A stretch of 64,000 bases of DNA from Pueribacillus theae (GCF_003097615.1 NZ_QCZG01000022.1:1-64000); one strand, 5' to 3'; shown: positions 1 to 9,588, counted from the first letter of the stretch. Numbers and translations: made by a program. Notes: a model not told the origin generated them from the letters alone.

Positions 1-78
1 TTGTTTCCGGGTACTTGACAAATCAAGACATTGTGTTTTCAAGTAGATATTATTTTCATATCAAAAGGGGGTAGCTTT

Positions 79-393
79 ATGTTATTTTTTATCAAAGTAA
101 GCGTTAATCAGAAAGAGTTGACAACGGAGAAACTGTGGGAAGTTTGGGAGAAGGAAGCAAAGTTTGCCAAAAAGGCAATTGAACGGAAGAAAATTATGAA
201 TGCATATAAAGTTGCTGGTTCACGTCAAGTCATTCTTATTTATGATGCAGATTCTCACGACGAAATCGATCGTGTCTTTATGGCGGGACTTCCTTTATCA
301 GATTATGCAGTGATTGATGAAATTTTACCTATTCGTTCGTATCTTGACTTTGCTGAAGATGTTACAAACCGGTGGAAAAAACCGAATCAATAA
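79..393 (+). CDS. muconolactone delta-isomerase-like small protein
   Basis: A 104-residue protein that looks like the muconolactone isomerase (MIase-like, ferredoxin-fold) family. It has an N-terminal strand (MLFFIKVSV), a helix rich in Lys/Glu, a central strand ending VILIYDADS, and a C-terminal part ending in the LPLSDYAVIDEILPI region. The ATG at 79 is chosen because AAAGGGGG lies 8-15 bases upstream; an in-frame start at 31 has no such site. Members of this family occur both in aromatic degradation and as uncharacterised single-domain proteins. No other aromatic-catabolism gene is adjacent, so the enzymatic role is only a family guess. Confidence 0.7.
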   Translation: MLFFIKVSVNQKELTTEKLWEVWEKEAKFAKKAIERKKIMNAYKVAGSRQVILIYDADSHDEIDRVFMAGLPLSDYAVIDEILPIRSYLDFAEDVTNRWKKPNQ

Positions 394-649
394 TGAACAT
401 AAATGGAGGGATAAACGACAGCTGAAGAATAGATTGCGGTGGGTGACAAAACCAATTGGAAAAAAACGAACTTTAACTTTAAGTGTTGTTCTAGCTTTCT
501 CCTGTATTAATGGGCGAAGGCTTTTTTTGTCCTAATTAAATTTTGTAACCGCTTGCAAACATTTCTAAATTATTTATTATAAAAGATATAATGAGTGATT
601 AAAAAACTAATCACTTTTTGTTTTCTTAAAATTAGAGGAGGTGAGTAAG

Positions 650-1993
650 GTGGAGCAACTTTATTATAATGTCTTTAATTATAGTTATGACGGGTTATGC
701 GTTTTCGATATAGAAGGAAAAGGTGTTGCCATTAATAAAGCTGCGGAAAGGATAACCGGATACGACTCTCAAGAATTCTTTGAAAGCAATATTTACCATT
801 TATTGGAAGAAGGAATTATCTCGAATTCCGTTTTTTTAAAAGTATTGAAAGAAAAGCGAACGGTAACGGATGTCGTCAGTATTCGTGGCAATGAAGTACT
901 TATAACAGGTAGTCCTATATTGAACGACGACGGGAAAATAGAATATGTTGTCGAAAATATACGTGATATATCACAGTTAAATAATTTAAAGATGGATTTA
1001 TTGCTTTCCATTGCTTTAAAAAAGAAGAAAAAACCAAAAAGTTCAGATAAGGATAATCAACTACCAAAGCATATGGTACCTGATGGGGTTGTTGCTGAAA
1101 GCAAGAAAATGAACAAAATCATTCACTTAGTAAATAAAATTGCAAAAGTTGATTCAACTGTACTTCTTTTAGGGGAATCAGGTGTTGGGAAAGAAGTTAT
1201 TGTAAAACTTATTCATCGTCTAAGTTTACGCTCAGATAACCCATTGATTAAAATAAATTGCGCTGCAATCCCGCATCATTTATTAGAGTCGGAACTTTTT
1301 GGATATGAAAGAGGAGCCTTTACCGGAGCGGATGAACGTGGAAGACCGGGGCTATTTGAAGAAGCGAATGGCGGGACAATTTTTTTGGATGAGATTGGAG
1401 ATATGCCACTCGATTTACAAGTAAAATTGCTTAGGGTGCTTCAAGAATTTGAAATTAGGAGAGTTGGGGGCAGAAAAAATATTAAAGTCGATGTACGTGT
1501 TGTTTCAGCGACAAATAAAAATTTGGGGAAGCTCGTTCAGAAGGGAAAATTTCGTGAAGATTTGTTTTATAGATTAAATATCGTTCCGATCCACATACCC
1601 CCTTTAAGAGAGCGTGTGGATGACATTGCACCACTTGCGCATATGTTTTTAAATCGTGCAAACCAAAAATATCAGCTTAATAAGCATTTTCAACCAGGTG
1701 TAATTGAATTACTTGAACGATACAGTTGGCCTGGGAACATTCGGGAGATGGAAAATATTATCGAAAGACTCGTTGTGACATCTGGACATGATGAAATTAG
1801 TTGGAGTGAGTTACCATTTATTTCCGAACATTCAGACATTACTGAAAGCTTATCATTAAAAAAGATACTACAAGAAGTGGAGAAGGAAATTATTTTGGAA
1901 AAGATGGAAACATACAAAACGACAAGAAAAGCAGCGAAAGCACTTGGAATCAGTCAGTCGTCACTCGTGAATAAGTTAAAGAAATACCGATGA
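650..1993 (+). CDS. sigma-54-dependent transcriptional activator (PAS, AAA+, Fis HTH)
   Basis: Enhancer-binding protein that would activate RNA polymerase carrying sigma-54. In order it has a PAS sensor (about residues 3-110), a Lys-rich linker, an AAA+ domain with Walker A GESGVGKE (about 176), the sigma-54 contact motif GAFTGA (about 222-227) and LDEIGD, then a Fis-type helix-turn-helix at the C-terminus. GTG at 650 is preferred because AGGAGG (636-641) sits 8 bases before it; the in-frame GTG at 641 overlaps that site. In Bacillaceae, regulators of this build often switch on neighbouring catabolic operons. I could not find a convincing -24/-12 promoter nearby, so the target is unknown. Confidence 0.93.
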   Translation: MEQLYYNVFNYSYDGLCVFDIEGKGVAINKAAERITGYDSQEFFESNIYHLLEEGIISNSVFLKVLKEKRTVTDVVSIRGNEVLITGSPILNDDGKIEYVVENIRDISQLNNLKMDLLLSIALKKKKKPKSSDKDNQLPKHMVPDGVVAESKKMNKIIHLVNKIAKVDSTVLLLGESGVGKEVIVKLIHRLSLRSDNPLIKINCAAIPHHLLESELFGYERGAFTGADERGRPGLFEEANGGTIFLDEIGDMPLDLQVKLLRVLQEFEIRRVGGRKNIKVDVRVVSATNKNLGKLVQKGKFREDLFYRLNIVPIHIPPLRERVDDIAPLAHMFLNRANQKYQLNKHFQPGVIELLERYSWPGNIREMENIIERLVVTSGHDEISWSELPFISEHSDITESLSLKKILQEVEKEIILEKMETYKTTRKAAKALGISQSSLVNKLKKYR

Positions 1994-2146
1994 TAAAGGG
2001 AAAACTATATCGGAATCCAAAATACTGGTGAAGACCCATTGATATTAAAGGAATCGCTGGAATCAGGAAACTAACATGTCATTTTACGGATAGCAATGTA
2101 TCTTTGTACAGAAAATAAACACATCAACTGTACAAGGAGAATGAAA

Positions 2147-2725
2147 ATGAATTTCAATTTAATTTGGCAAACCGTACTTATTTTTATTGTTGGAACAGTT
2201 TTATTAAGAATTGGCGGAAGGAAATCCATTTCGCAAATGACGATTCCTGAAACTGTCATTGTGATTGCGATAGGCACATTGATTATCCAACCGGTAACAG
2301 GAAATGGACTATGGGTCACTTTTGTTTTGGCTGCTGTTCTTATCGCCTGTTTAATCTTAACAGAATACATTGAACTTACATTTAATAAATCGGAATCTCT
2401 TATAACTGGGAAAGCGGTTCCTGTCATTGAAAATGGTGTGTTGAATAAAGCAAACTTAAAAAAATTTAGGTTAACCGTTGATAAATTAGAAAAACGATTA
2501 AGACAATCTGGAATTATAGCGATAACAGATGTTCAGTACGCTACATTGGAAACAAGTGGACAGATTGGGTATACGTTAAAACCGGAGAAACAACCGGCTA
2601 CAAAAGAAGATATCCAAAAGATTATCCAACTGATTCAAACAGGGCATATGGAGCTTCAAGCAAAATCCTCTAACGAAAATATCTTCACAGAGATTAATCA
2701 AGATCAAAATAAAACACTGCAATAA
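2147..2725 (+). CDS. DUF421 family membrane protein (YetF-like)
   Basis: A 192-residue protein with three hydrophobic segments in the first 90 residues, including the family-typical LLRIGGRKSISQMT, followed by a soluble YetF-like domain with the LEKRLRQSGI and QYATLETSGQIGY patterns. In B. subtilis this family includes YetF, YrbG and YkjA; YetF and relatives are linked to the spore or cell membrane but their function is poorly defined. AAGGAG ends 7 bases before the ATG at 2147, making it better than ATG 2141. It stands alone and is followed by a hairpin. Confidence 0.85.
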   Translation: MNFNLIWQTVLIFIVGTVLLRIGGRKSISQMTIPETVIVIAIGTLIIQPVTGNGLWVTFVLAAVLIACLILTEYIELTFNKSESLITGKAVPVIENGVLNKANLKKFRLTVDKLEKRLRQSGIIAITDVQYATLETSGQIGYTLKPEKQPATKEDIQKIIQLIQTGHMELQAKSSNENIFTEINQDQNKTLQ

Positions 2726-2728
2726 GCT

Positions 2729-2763
2729 GAAAGCCATGCCTGAAACCGAAGGGCATGGCTTTC
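2729..2763. terminator. hairpin between DUF421 gene and small zinc-finger gene
   Basis: GAAAGCCATGCC and GGGCATGGCTTTC form a 12-bp stem around a 10-base loop between convergent genes. There is no long T run, so termination strength is uncertain. Confidence 0.6.
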
Positions 2764-2767
2764 GTGA

Positions 2768-2947
2768 TTATTCAAGTGTACGGTTCGTTTCATCAACGGA
2801 AAACGGTGCTTCAGGGGATGTGTTTTCTCCAGGCATGACGACACCGTCGCCATTACAGACAGAACATGTGTATTTCCACGCTTCGTCATCTGCCAGCATT
2901 CCTGTTCCATCACATGCTTTGCAAATGTGTTCTCGATTTACTGCCAT
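2768..2947 (-). CDS. small double zinc-knuckle protein (CxxCxGxG type)
   Basis: A 59-residue protein read on the minus strand starting MAVNREHICKACDGTG. It carries two DnaJ-like zinc motifs, CKACDGTG and CSVCNGDG, separated by 16 residues, then an acidic tail. AAAGGAG lies about 10 bases before the ATG. Longer open frames overlap it in other registers, but only this frame shows a coherent motif pair and a good ribosome site. It resembles the small YuiA-like zinc-finger proteins of Bacillus, which have no assigned function. A second small protein of the same type lies at 38977-39108. Confidence 0.8.
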   Translation of the reverse strand: MAVNREHICKACDGTGMLADDEAWKYTCSVCNGDGVVMPGENTSPEAPFSVDETNRTLE

Positions 2948-3000
2948 GTCGGGTCATCTCCTTTCATTATTATTTTGACTTTTAGATTAACGAAATGTTA

Positions 3001-3074
3001 GCGGGGCGATTTTGCTTGGAGAGAACCTTTTTTTCGTAAGAAAAACCTGTTTCTCGAAAGGTAAATTGCCCCGC
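3001..3074. other. nested stem-loop between aconitase and zinc-knuckle gene
   Basis: GCGGGGCGATTT (3001-3012) pairs with AAATTGCCCCGC (3063-3074) over 12 bp with one G-U, enclosing a T-rich/A-rich inner hairpin. It lies just past the aconitase stop on the minus strand. It may be a terminator or a structured 3' end. Confidence 0.5.
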
Positions 3075-3106
3075 GGGAATTTCAACATTACTGATTAGCG
3101 GAGTCT

Positions 3107-5065
3107 TTAAGCATTAACCATTTGCTGCCTATCTTTTACAACATTAATTAGTCCGCCTTTAAGCATAATGTCAATTTGCCGTTCAGATAATGCATGCGTA
3201 ACACTGAAAGAAAAATTTTTATCTTTTACTTCAACATGCAGTTCATTTCTTAGCTGGAGTGCTTTTCTTACATTTGAAAATATGAGGACATCGCCTTGTT
3301 CAAGCTTGTCATAATCTTCTTCATGGACAAAAGTGACAGGCAAAATACCGAAATTCACGAGGTTTTGCCAATGAATCCGTGCGAAGTCTTTGACAATCGC
3401 GACTTTTAATCCAAGGAATCGCGGGGCAAGGGCTGCGTGCTCCCTGCTTGAGCCCTGTCCATAATTGAACCCGCCAACAATGGCATGACCGCCTTGATCC
3501 CTACTATTCATCGCTCTTGTATAATACGTGTCATCCACAATTTCAAATGTAAACTTACTAATTTCAGGTAAATTGCTTCGATAAGGAAGAACCCGTGCCC
3601 CGCCGGCTAAAATTTCATCGGTTGAGATATTGTCGCCGACTTTTAATAAAATGGGGACTTCAAGCGTATCTTTGAGTGCGTCCATTTCAGGAATGGAAGC
3701 AATGTTTGGCCCTTTCTGAAGCTGGACGGTTTTTGCCTGATCCATAGGTGGAGGAGCTTCTAACAAAGTTACATCAATCGTTGGTTTTCTAGGTTCCTTC
3801 ACTTTAGGGTATTTCATTCCAAGTGTACGAGGATCGGTAATAACCCCTGTCAAAGCTGAAGCAGCAGCTGTTTCTGGACTGCATAAAAATACGCTGTCTT
3901 CTCTCGTTCCTGAGCGGCCAGGGAAGTTTCTTGGTGTCGTCCGCAAGCTATTGCGCCCTGTTGCTGGTGCTTGGCCCATACCAATACAGCCATTGCAGCC
4001 AGCTTGGTGTAGCCTGGCGCCTGCTTGAAGCAAACTTGCAATATGGCTTTCTTTCACAAGGTCTGTTAACATTTGCCTTGAAGTTGGGTTAATATCGAAT
4101 GAAATCCCTTCAGCAATCTGCTTGCCTTTTACAATCTCTGCTGCAATGGCGAAATCACGATACCCCGGGTTAGCGGATGACCCAATATACGATTGATAGA
4201 TCGGTTCACCAGCCACTTCGCGAACAGGCACAACATTGCCGGGGCTTGACGGTTTTGCGATGAGAGGCTCTAAATCAGAAAGGTTAATTTCTTCATCAAT
4301 ATCATACGAAGCTCCTTCATCAGCCACAAGTTCAATCCAATCTTCTTCCCGATCTTGCTCTTTTAAAAATCGTTTAATTTCTTCATCTGATGGGAAAACT
4401 GTTCCGGTTGCTCCCAACTCTGCGCCCATGTTTGCAATCACGTGGCGATCCATAGCGCTCAGTTGTTTCAAACCGGGCCCGTAATATTCGATAACTCGGT
4501 TGATACCGCCTTTTACATCGTGGCGCCGGAGCAGCTCAAGAATCACATCCTTCGCACTCACCCAATCCGGCAATTCACCTGTTAATTTGATCCCCCAGAC
4601 TTTCGGCATTTTTACGTAAAAAGGCTCGCCTGCAATCGCCATGGCAACATCAATGCCGCCCGCCCCCATGGCAAGCATACCCATACATCCATTTGCGCAC
4701 GTATGGCTGTCCGAGCCAAGCAGCGTCTTCCCCGGTTTGGCAAGCCTTTGCATATGAACAGGGTGGCTAACGCCATTTCCAGGACGGCTGTAATATAAGC
4801 CGAATCGCTGGGTCGCACTTCTTAGAAATAAATGGTCGTCGGGATTTTTGCTGTCTTCTTGGATAATGTTATGGTCAACGTATTGCGCCGAAGCTTCTGT
4901 TTTCGCCCGATCCAGCCCCATCGCTTCAAGTTCCAGCATAACCATTGTTCCCGTAGCATCTTGCGTCAATGTTTGATCGATCTTAAGGCCGATCTCTTCA
5001 CCAGGCGTCATTTCTCCAGAGAGAAGATGACTTTTAATCAGTTTTTGAGTAACGTTCAAGGGCAT
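3107..5065 (-). CDS. aconitate hydratase, Aquifex/LeuC-LeuD-like type
   Basis: Catalyses citrate/isocitrate (or a related hydroxyacid) interconversion with a [4Fe-4S] cluster. The 652-residue length, the LeuC-like front half and the swivel domain fused at the back match the short bacterial aconitase subfamily (Aquifex type), not the 900-residue AcnA usual in Bacillus. Cluster cysteines are visible at C123 (SDSHTC) and C357/C360 (GCNGC). The swivel domain carries the NYGQGSSREHAAL signature. AGGAGG lies 6-11 bases before ATG 5065. It is divergent from a 3-hydroxyacyl-CoA dehydrogenase/SDR pair, suggesting a catabolic rather than housekeeping role. Homoaconitase or 2-methylisocitrate dehydratase activity cannot be excluded. 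Confidence 0.9.
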   Translation of the reverse strand: MPLNVTQKLIKSHLLSGEMTPGEEIGLKIDQTLTQDATGTMVMLELEAMGLDRAKTEASAQYVDHNIIQEDSKNPDDHLFLRSATQRFGLYYSRPGNGVSHPVHMQRLAKPGKTLLGSDSHTCANGCMGMLAMGAGGIDVAMAIAGEPFYVKMPKVWGIKLTGELPDWVSAKDVILELLRRHDVKGGINRVIEYYGPGLKQLSAMDRHVIANMGAELGATGTVFPSDEEIKRFLKEQDREEDWIELVADEGASYDIDEEINLSDLEPLIAKPSSPGNVVPVREVAGEPIYQSYIGSSANPGYRDFAIAAEIVKGKQIAEGISFDINPTSRQMLTDLVKESHIASLLQAGARLHQAGCNGCIGMGQAPATGRNSLRTTPRNFPGRSGTREDSVFLCSPETAAASALTGVITDPRTLGMKYPKVKEPRKPTIDVTLLEAPPPMDQAKTVQLQKGPNIASIPEMDALKDTLEVPILLKVGDNISTDEILAGGARVLPYRSNLPEISKFTFEIVDDTYYTRAMNSRDQGGHAIVGGFNYGQGSSREHAALAPRFLGLKVAIVKDFARIHWQNLVNFGILPVTFVHEEDYDKLEQGDVLIFSNVRKALQLRNELHVEVKDKNFSFSVTHALSERQIDIMLKGGLINVVKDRQQMVNA

Positions 5066-5254
5066 ATGTTTTCCTCCTGTAAAAATCAAATAACATCATA
5101 CATGACATGTTTGCTTATAATTTTGGCTTTAAGCGACAAAATATACATTTTAATCATGGGAGGAATAAGGGAATGAGGTTTTTCAAAATTGTTTTACAAG
5201 TACAGAATATTATGATAAGTTCTAAATGAAAAACAAAATAGAGGGAGAAATTCT

Positions 5255-6427
5255 ATGGCAGTGGAAAAAATCAAGAAAATTGCTGTTATCGGTGCGGGAA
5301 GCATGGGACATGGGATTGCCCAGTCGGCTTTACTTGCAGGCTTACGCGTTTATTTATATGACAATGACAAAAGCAATTTGCAGATGGGAACGAACAAAAT
5401 TCATGCAGGTTTGGACAAGATGGCATCCAAAGGCCAAATTTCCGAAAACGATGCACAAGAGTTTAAAAATAATTTATCTCCCACTACAAATTTGGAAGAA
5501 GCGGTATCAAATGTTGATTTCGTTTTCGAAGCGGTGCCGGAAGTGCTAGAGATTAAGCAAGATGTATTCCAGCAGTTAGACGAACTTACATCAAAGGATG
5601 TGATTCTGGCAACGAACACATCAAATATGTTTATCTCTTCAATCGCAGAGCGTGCCCGTTGTAAAGAACGTATTGTAGGGCTTCATTTTTTCATTCCTGT
5701 CGTCTTAATGAAAATTGTTGAAGTCATTAGCGGCAAAGACACAAGCAAAGAAACAATGCAGACGGCTTATGATTTATGCGTCAAACTGAACAAAATTCCA
5801 GTTCGGGTGGAAAAAGATAGCCCGGGATTTATTGTGAACCGCATTAATGGCCCTGTTCGTGTATATTTAGGTGCCGTCGTCGATGAAGAGATTGCTGAAC
5901 CGGAAGAAATTGATGCGTTAATGAGATACCATGGTCTTCCGATTGGCCATTTTGAACTGTCGGATTATATCGGCCTTGATGTCGTAAACTTTTCAGCCCA
6001 ATATCGAAAAAAAGTGCTTCATCCAGATTACGCACCAAACAAAAAGCTTCTCGAAAAATTAGAAGCAAAACAATTCGGCAAAAAAACCGGCAAAGGCTAT
6101 TATGACTGGTCAAATGGAAAACCTTCAATTGACATTGCCAAAAGGACCGACAAAATTAAAATTGAGGATCTTGAAATCGTCAAATTCAATGAAGCAGCGA
6201 AATTAATTGAAGATGAGATTGCAGATCCACAAGACATCGACACCGCAATGGTACTTGGCACGGGTTATAAGGCGGGCCCCATTGAATATGTAAGCAAGCT
6301 CGACTTAAACGAAGTTATCGATCGGCTCGAATACTTGTCTACAAGATTTAATAAAGAAATATTAAAGCCAGCAAATATTTTGAGAAAGAATCCTGATGTA
6401 GTTTTTCAATCGGTAAAAAATATTTAA
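5255..6427 (+). CDS. 3-hydroxyacyl-CoA dehydrogenase
   Basis: Oxidises 3-hydroxyacyl-CoA to 3-ketoacyl-CoA with NAD in beta-oxidation or butanoate metabolism. The Rossmann signature IGAGSMGHGIAQSALLAG starts near residue 11, the catalytic His lies in the LHFFIPV region, and the SPGFIVNRI signature is followed by a first 3HCDH C-terminal domain. At 390 residues it is about 100 longer than Hbd-type enzymes because a second partial C-terminal domain follows (GTGYKAGPIEYVSKL). ATG 5255 has GAGGGAG upstream. The next gene, an SDR, starts 17 bases after the stop, so the two are probably cotranscribed. Confidence 0.93.
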   Translation: MAVEKIKKIAVIGAGSMGHGIAQSALLAGLRVYLYDNDKSNLQMGTNKIHAGLDKMASKGQISENDAQEFKNNLSPTTNLEEAVSNVDFVFEAVPEVLEIKQDVFQQLDELTSKDVILATNTSNMFISSIAERARCKERIVGLHFFIPVVLMKIVEVISGKDTSKETMQTAYDLCVKLNKIPVRVEKDSPGFIVNRINGPVRVYLGAVVDEEIAEPEEIDALMRYHGLPIGHFELSDYIGLDVVNFSAQYRKKVLHPDYAPNKKLLEKLEAKQFGKKTGKGYYDWSNGKPSIDIAKRTDKIKIEDLEIVKFNEAAKLIEDEIADPQDIDTAMVLGTGYKAGPIEYVSKLDLNEVIDRLEYLSTRFNKEILKPANILRKNPDVVFQSVKNI

Positions 6428-6443
6428 AAGAGAAGGTGATTGG

Positions 6444-7193
6444 ATGCGATTAGAAAATAAAGTGGCGGTTATCACAGGTGGCGGCGGTGGAATCGGGAGA
6501 GCGACAGCAATTCGGTTTTCTAAAGAAGGCGCAAACGTGATGGTTGCGGATATGAATGAAGAAACGGGACAAGAGACAGCACAAATGATAAGAGACAACG
6601 GGGGACATGCTGAATTTCTTCGCACTGATGTGACGGAACCTGAACAAGTCGAGCAGCTTGTTAAAAAAGCCGTTGATACATACGGAAAGATCGATATTAT
6701 GGTGAACAATGCCGGCATTTCACATATCGAAGCAAAAATTCCCGACGTGCCGGTTGAGACATGGGATAAAGTGGTTGACGTCTCTATGAAAGGCGTCTAT
6801 CTCGGCATGAAATACGCCATTCCTGAAATGATTGACAATGGCGGCTCGATAATCAATACAGCAAGTGTCGCTGGCATAAAAGGACAAAAACTTCTCGCCG
6901 CTTACACAGCAGCAAAAAGCGGGGTTATCGCCGTGACAAAAAGTACAGCATTAGAATTCGGGAAACACAATATCCGTGTAAATGCCATTGCGCCGGGGAT
7001 TGTTGATACACCGATTACAGATGATTGGAAAAAGACATCAAAATGGCCCGTCCTATCAACTGCAAATGCCCTGAGAAGGCTTGGTCAGCCTGAAGAAGTA
7101 GCGAATGCGATGTTGTTCTTAGCATCGGATGAAGCATCGTTTGTGACAGGAACGACGCTTGTTGTGGATGGGGGGACGTTGCTAGGGAGGTAA
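6444..7193 (+). CDS. short-chain dehydrogenase/reductase
   Basis: A classical SDR of 249 residues: cofactor motif TGGGGGIGRAT, structural NNAG, catalytic Ser in INTASVAG, YTAAK active site, and the C-terminal VDGG. The acidic residue after the second strand (MVADMNEE) suggests NAD preference. It follows the hydroxyacyl-CoA dehydrogenase by 17 bases with its own AGAAGGTGAT site. Substrate cannot be told from sequence; a 3-hydroxyacyl or secondary-alcohol substrate would fit the neighbour. Confidence 0.92.
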   Translation: MRLENKVAVITGGGGGIGRATAIRFSKEGANVMVADMNEETGQETAQMIRDNGGHAEFLRTDVTEPEQVEQLVKKAVDTYGKIDIMVNNAGISHIEAKIPDVPVETWDKVVDVSMKGVYLGMKYAIPEMIDNGGSIINTASVAGIKGQKLLAAYTAAKSGVIAVTKSTALEFGKHNIRVNAIAPGIVDTPITDDWKKTSKWPVLSTANALRRLGQPEEVANAMLFLASDEASFVTGTTLVVDGGTLLGR

Positions 7194-7314
7194 ATTTGTT
7201 ACAAGATGGAAGCGTTAAAATTGACGTTATTTGAAAAAGCACAAAAGATCCATGGGAAACTTTATGACAAGTCTAAAGAATAATACCCTGACTTTTGCAG
7301 CTATACGAGTTAAA

Positions 7315-7362
7315 AAACAGCCTGAACCTCATGTGATTACTGGTTTTCAGGCTGCTTTTGTT
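7315..7362 (+). terminator. rho-independent terminator
   Basis: CAGCCTGAA and TTTCAGGCTG form a stem with A-rich upstream and CTTTTGTTTG downstream sequence, placed after the hydroxyacyl-CoA dehydrogenase/SDR pair. Confidence 0.7.
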
Positions 7363-7807
7363 TGTCCAAAAGTTGTAGTGTATTTTATCCCTTTATGAAC
7401 GAACCTAAAATTTTTTTATTTCTTCCAGCGTCTGAAATTTTCTTTCCGAAATCGATATCCAATTCTACTCCTTAATCAACCAGGACGCTGTCCATATAAT
7501 CAAATAAATAATAATTGTCTTTTAGATAGCTACAACTCGCTTTTTGGATAAATAAATTCGTCCTGTTTTCTTGTTATTCACTTTTCTCAAATACATAGAG
7601 TCACTCGCATCTTAAGCAATTTAATACTTATTTTACCATATAAATCTACAAATATACCAAAATATGACAAAAATAACAAAAAACCTCTTTCCTACCAAGA
7701 TTCCAAGTTGTGAGTTCATATAAAGTACTGAAAAATTAGAGAGTTCATCGATCAAATTAAATTTTTTGAAAGACGGTTAACTAAATAAAAAAAATGCCGA
7801 AATTTGT

Positions 7808-7836
7808 TTGACAAACAATAAAAATAATAATAAACT
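7808..7836 (+). promoter_or_regulatory. sigma-A-like promoter for the Fe-ADH operon
   Basis: TTGACA (7808-7813), a 17-base spacer and TAAACT (7831-7836) about 170 bases before the Fe-ADH start. The palindromic GGTACGTACAACC at 7851-7863 lies just downstream and is a candidate operator for one of the two GntR regulators of the island. Confidence 0.55.
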
Positions 7837-8007
7837 ATCTATTAATCAGTGGTACGTACAACCTAATGGGATAACAATATGATGTATGGAAGTTCTATCA
7901 AATTCTTCTTCTCTCAACCGATAAACAAGTGACTTGAAAGTAGAAGTTGAACAGTTTATAAGAGAGGGCGAGAGCTTCAGTAGTCTAAGAAGACAGGGGA
8001 TGAAAAG

Positions 8008-9183
8008 ATGACAATTACAAAGCTAGTATTTCCAACATTAAGTTATACAGGATGGGGGGCTACAAGTGAGTTACTTTCAGAAGTTGAAAAATATAAACCA
8101 AATCATATTCTCTGCATAACTGATCAAATATTAATGGATATTGGGCTCGTTGATAAGGTGACTAAACCAATTGCTCAAGAGGGTTACAAGATTAGTTTCT
8201 TTACTGATGTTCAACCAGAACCTTCTCTTCAATGTGGACAAAATCTCGTAGACTATGCAAAAGAAGGTGGATTTGATCTTGTAATCGGACTTGGAGGGGG
8301 AAGCACTCTTGATTTGGCGAAGCTTGCTGCAGTTTTAGCGGTGCATGAAGGCCAGGTTTCAGATTATTTAAATTTAACAGGTTCGAAGAAAGTAACGAAG
8401 AAAGGCCTTCCAAAAATCTTAATTCCTACTACTTCTGGTACAGGTTCAGAGGTGACAAACATATCTGTCCTCTCTCTGGAGTCAACGAAAGATGTCGTGA
8501 CAAATGATTTGCTTTTAGCAGATGTTGCAATCATCGATCCCGAACTTACTCTATCAGTTCCACCCAGAGTGACAGCGGCAACCGGAGTTGATGCCTTAAC
8601 ACATGCGGTTGAAGCCTATCTATCTGTGGATGCTAGTGAAACTTCTGATGGTTTGGCGATTCAAGCTGTAAGACTAATTGGACGATCGCTTCGAGCAGCG
8701 GTTAATAATGGTTCTGATCAAGAAGCACGGAATGACATGGGAATGGGAAGTTATATAGCGGGACTCGCTTTTTTTAATGCTGGTGTAGGTGGGGTTCATG
8801 CGCTTGCTTATCCACTCGGAGGCCAATTTCATATCGCCCATGGAGAATCCAATGCTGTGTTACTTCCATATGTTATGGGATACATACGTTCAAGTTCCGA
8901 AGAGAGGATGGCTCATCTCTATTACGTATTAACCGGAGAAAATCAATTGACGAAGCTAGAGGCATCCAAGGAGTTTGTTTCATATTTAAGTAAGCTAGTT
9001 AAGGATGTTGGCATCCCACAAACTTTACAAGGATTTGACATACCAAAGACCGCAATCGATTCATTGACAGAAGATGCATATAAGCAAACGCGCCTTTTAG
9101 CCAGGAGTCCGATGCCGCTTTTAGAACAGGATATTCGAAACATTTATACAGCTGCTTTTGAAGGTGTAATCCCTTCAAAATAA
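8008..9183 (+). CDS. iron-containing alcohol dehydrogenase
   Basis: A 391-residue Fe-ADH family (group III) enzyme converting an alcohol or hydroxyacid to the aldehyde with NAD(P). Visible motifs are the nucleotide-binding GLGGGSTLDLAK, PTTSGTGSEVT, and metal ligands in THAVEAY, HALAYPLGG and HIAHGESNAV. ATG 8008 follows AGGGGATGAAAAG. It starts a tight run with a thioesterase and an aldehyde dehydrogenase related to succinate-semialdehyde dehydrogenase. That pairing recalls 4-hydroxybutyrate or diol oxidation, but the substrate is not determined. It is the first gene of the AT-rich island. Confidence 0.93.
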   Translation: MTITKLVFPTLSYTGWGATSELLSEVEKYKPNHILCITDQILMDIGLVDKVTKPIAQEGYKISFFTDVQPEPSLQCGQNLVDYAKEGGFDLVIGLGGGSTLDLAKLAAVLAVHEGQVSDYLNLTGSKKVTKKGLPKILIPTTSGTGSEVTNISVLSLESTKDVVTNDLLLADVAIIDPELTLSVPPRVTAATGVDALTHAVEAYLSVDASETSDGLAIQAVRLIGRSLRAAVNNGSDQEARNDMGMGSYIAGLAFFNAGVGGVHALAYPLGGQFHIAHGESNAVLLPYVMGYIRSSSEERMAHLYYVLTGENQLTKLEASKEFVSYLSKLVKDVGIPQTLQGFDIPKTAIDSLTEDAYKQTRLLARSPMPLLEQDIRNIYTAAFEGVIPSK

Positions 9184-9198
9184 ATCAGGAGGAACAAA

Positions 9199-9588
9199 AT
9201 GTTTGAAACAAGAATTGAACCACGTGTAAGTGAAACTGATGGAGCTGGACATATTAACAATACAACAATACCCATTTGGTTTGAAGCAGGAAGAAATAAA
9301 ATCTTTGAGATGTTTACACCTGATTTTTCTTTTGAGAATTGGCGATGTGTTATTTTGCACACATCTGTTGATTATGTCAAGCAAGTTTTTTATGGCAAGG
9401 AAGTGGTTGTGAAAACATGGGTGAAAAGCATCGGAAATACGAGTTTCGTCCTGTATGAAGAACTGCATCAGGATGGCGAACTATGTGTGAAAGGAAATGC
9501 AGTTTACGTCAATTTTAATTTAAAAACTCAGTCAAAAGAGCCTATTCCAGGCCACATCCGAAAACAACTTGAAGAACATTCCATTTAG
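9199..9588 (+). CDS. acyl-CoA thioesterase (4HBT family)
   Basis: A 129-residue hotdog-fold protein of the 4-hydroxybenzoyl-CoA thioesterase type: conserved SETDGAGHINNTTIPIWFE start, hydrophobic strand region and VYVNFN near the end. Such proteins hydrolyse short or medium acyl-CoA. It lies 15 bases after the Fe-ADH with an AGGAGG-like site (TCAGGAGGAAC), so it shares that transcript. It may act as a safety valve releasing CoA during substrate oxidation. Confidence 0.88.
   Translation: MFETRIEPRVSETDGAGHINNTTIPIWFEAGRNKIFEMFTPDFSFENWRCVILHTSVDYVKQVFYGKEVVVKTWVKSIGNTSFVLYEELHQDGELCVKGNAVYVNFNLKTQSKEPIPGHIRKQLEEHSI

Larger units (their letters stand above)
7194..8007. other. 814-bp intergenic region at the left edge of the AT-rich island
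   Basis: No convincing full gene. At 7207-7284 a 25-codon frame reads MEALKLTLFEKAQKIHGKLYD and stops; it resembles the start of repeats seen in DUF723-type endonuclease-associated proteins and may be a remnant. A terminator follows at 7315-7362. From about 7390 the sequence is strongly AT-rich with only short open frames until the Fe-ADH promoter at 7808. Confidence 0.5.

Noticed and set aside
314-535. Open frame after the muconolactone-isomerase-like gene
   Set aside because: It overlaps that gene, lacks a ribosome site and has no recognisable pattern.
2736-2978. Plus-strand open frame of 80 codons over the zinc-knuckle gene
   Set aside because: The minus strand in a different register encodes two clear CxxCxGxG motifs with a ribosome site; the plus-strand frame is its shadow.
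4832-5176. Plus-strand open frame over the 5' end of the aconitase
   Set aside because: Antisense shadow of a well-conserved enzyme.
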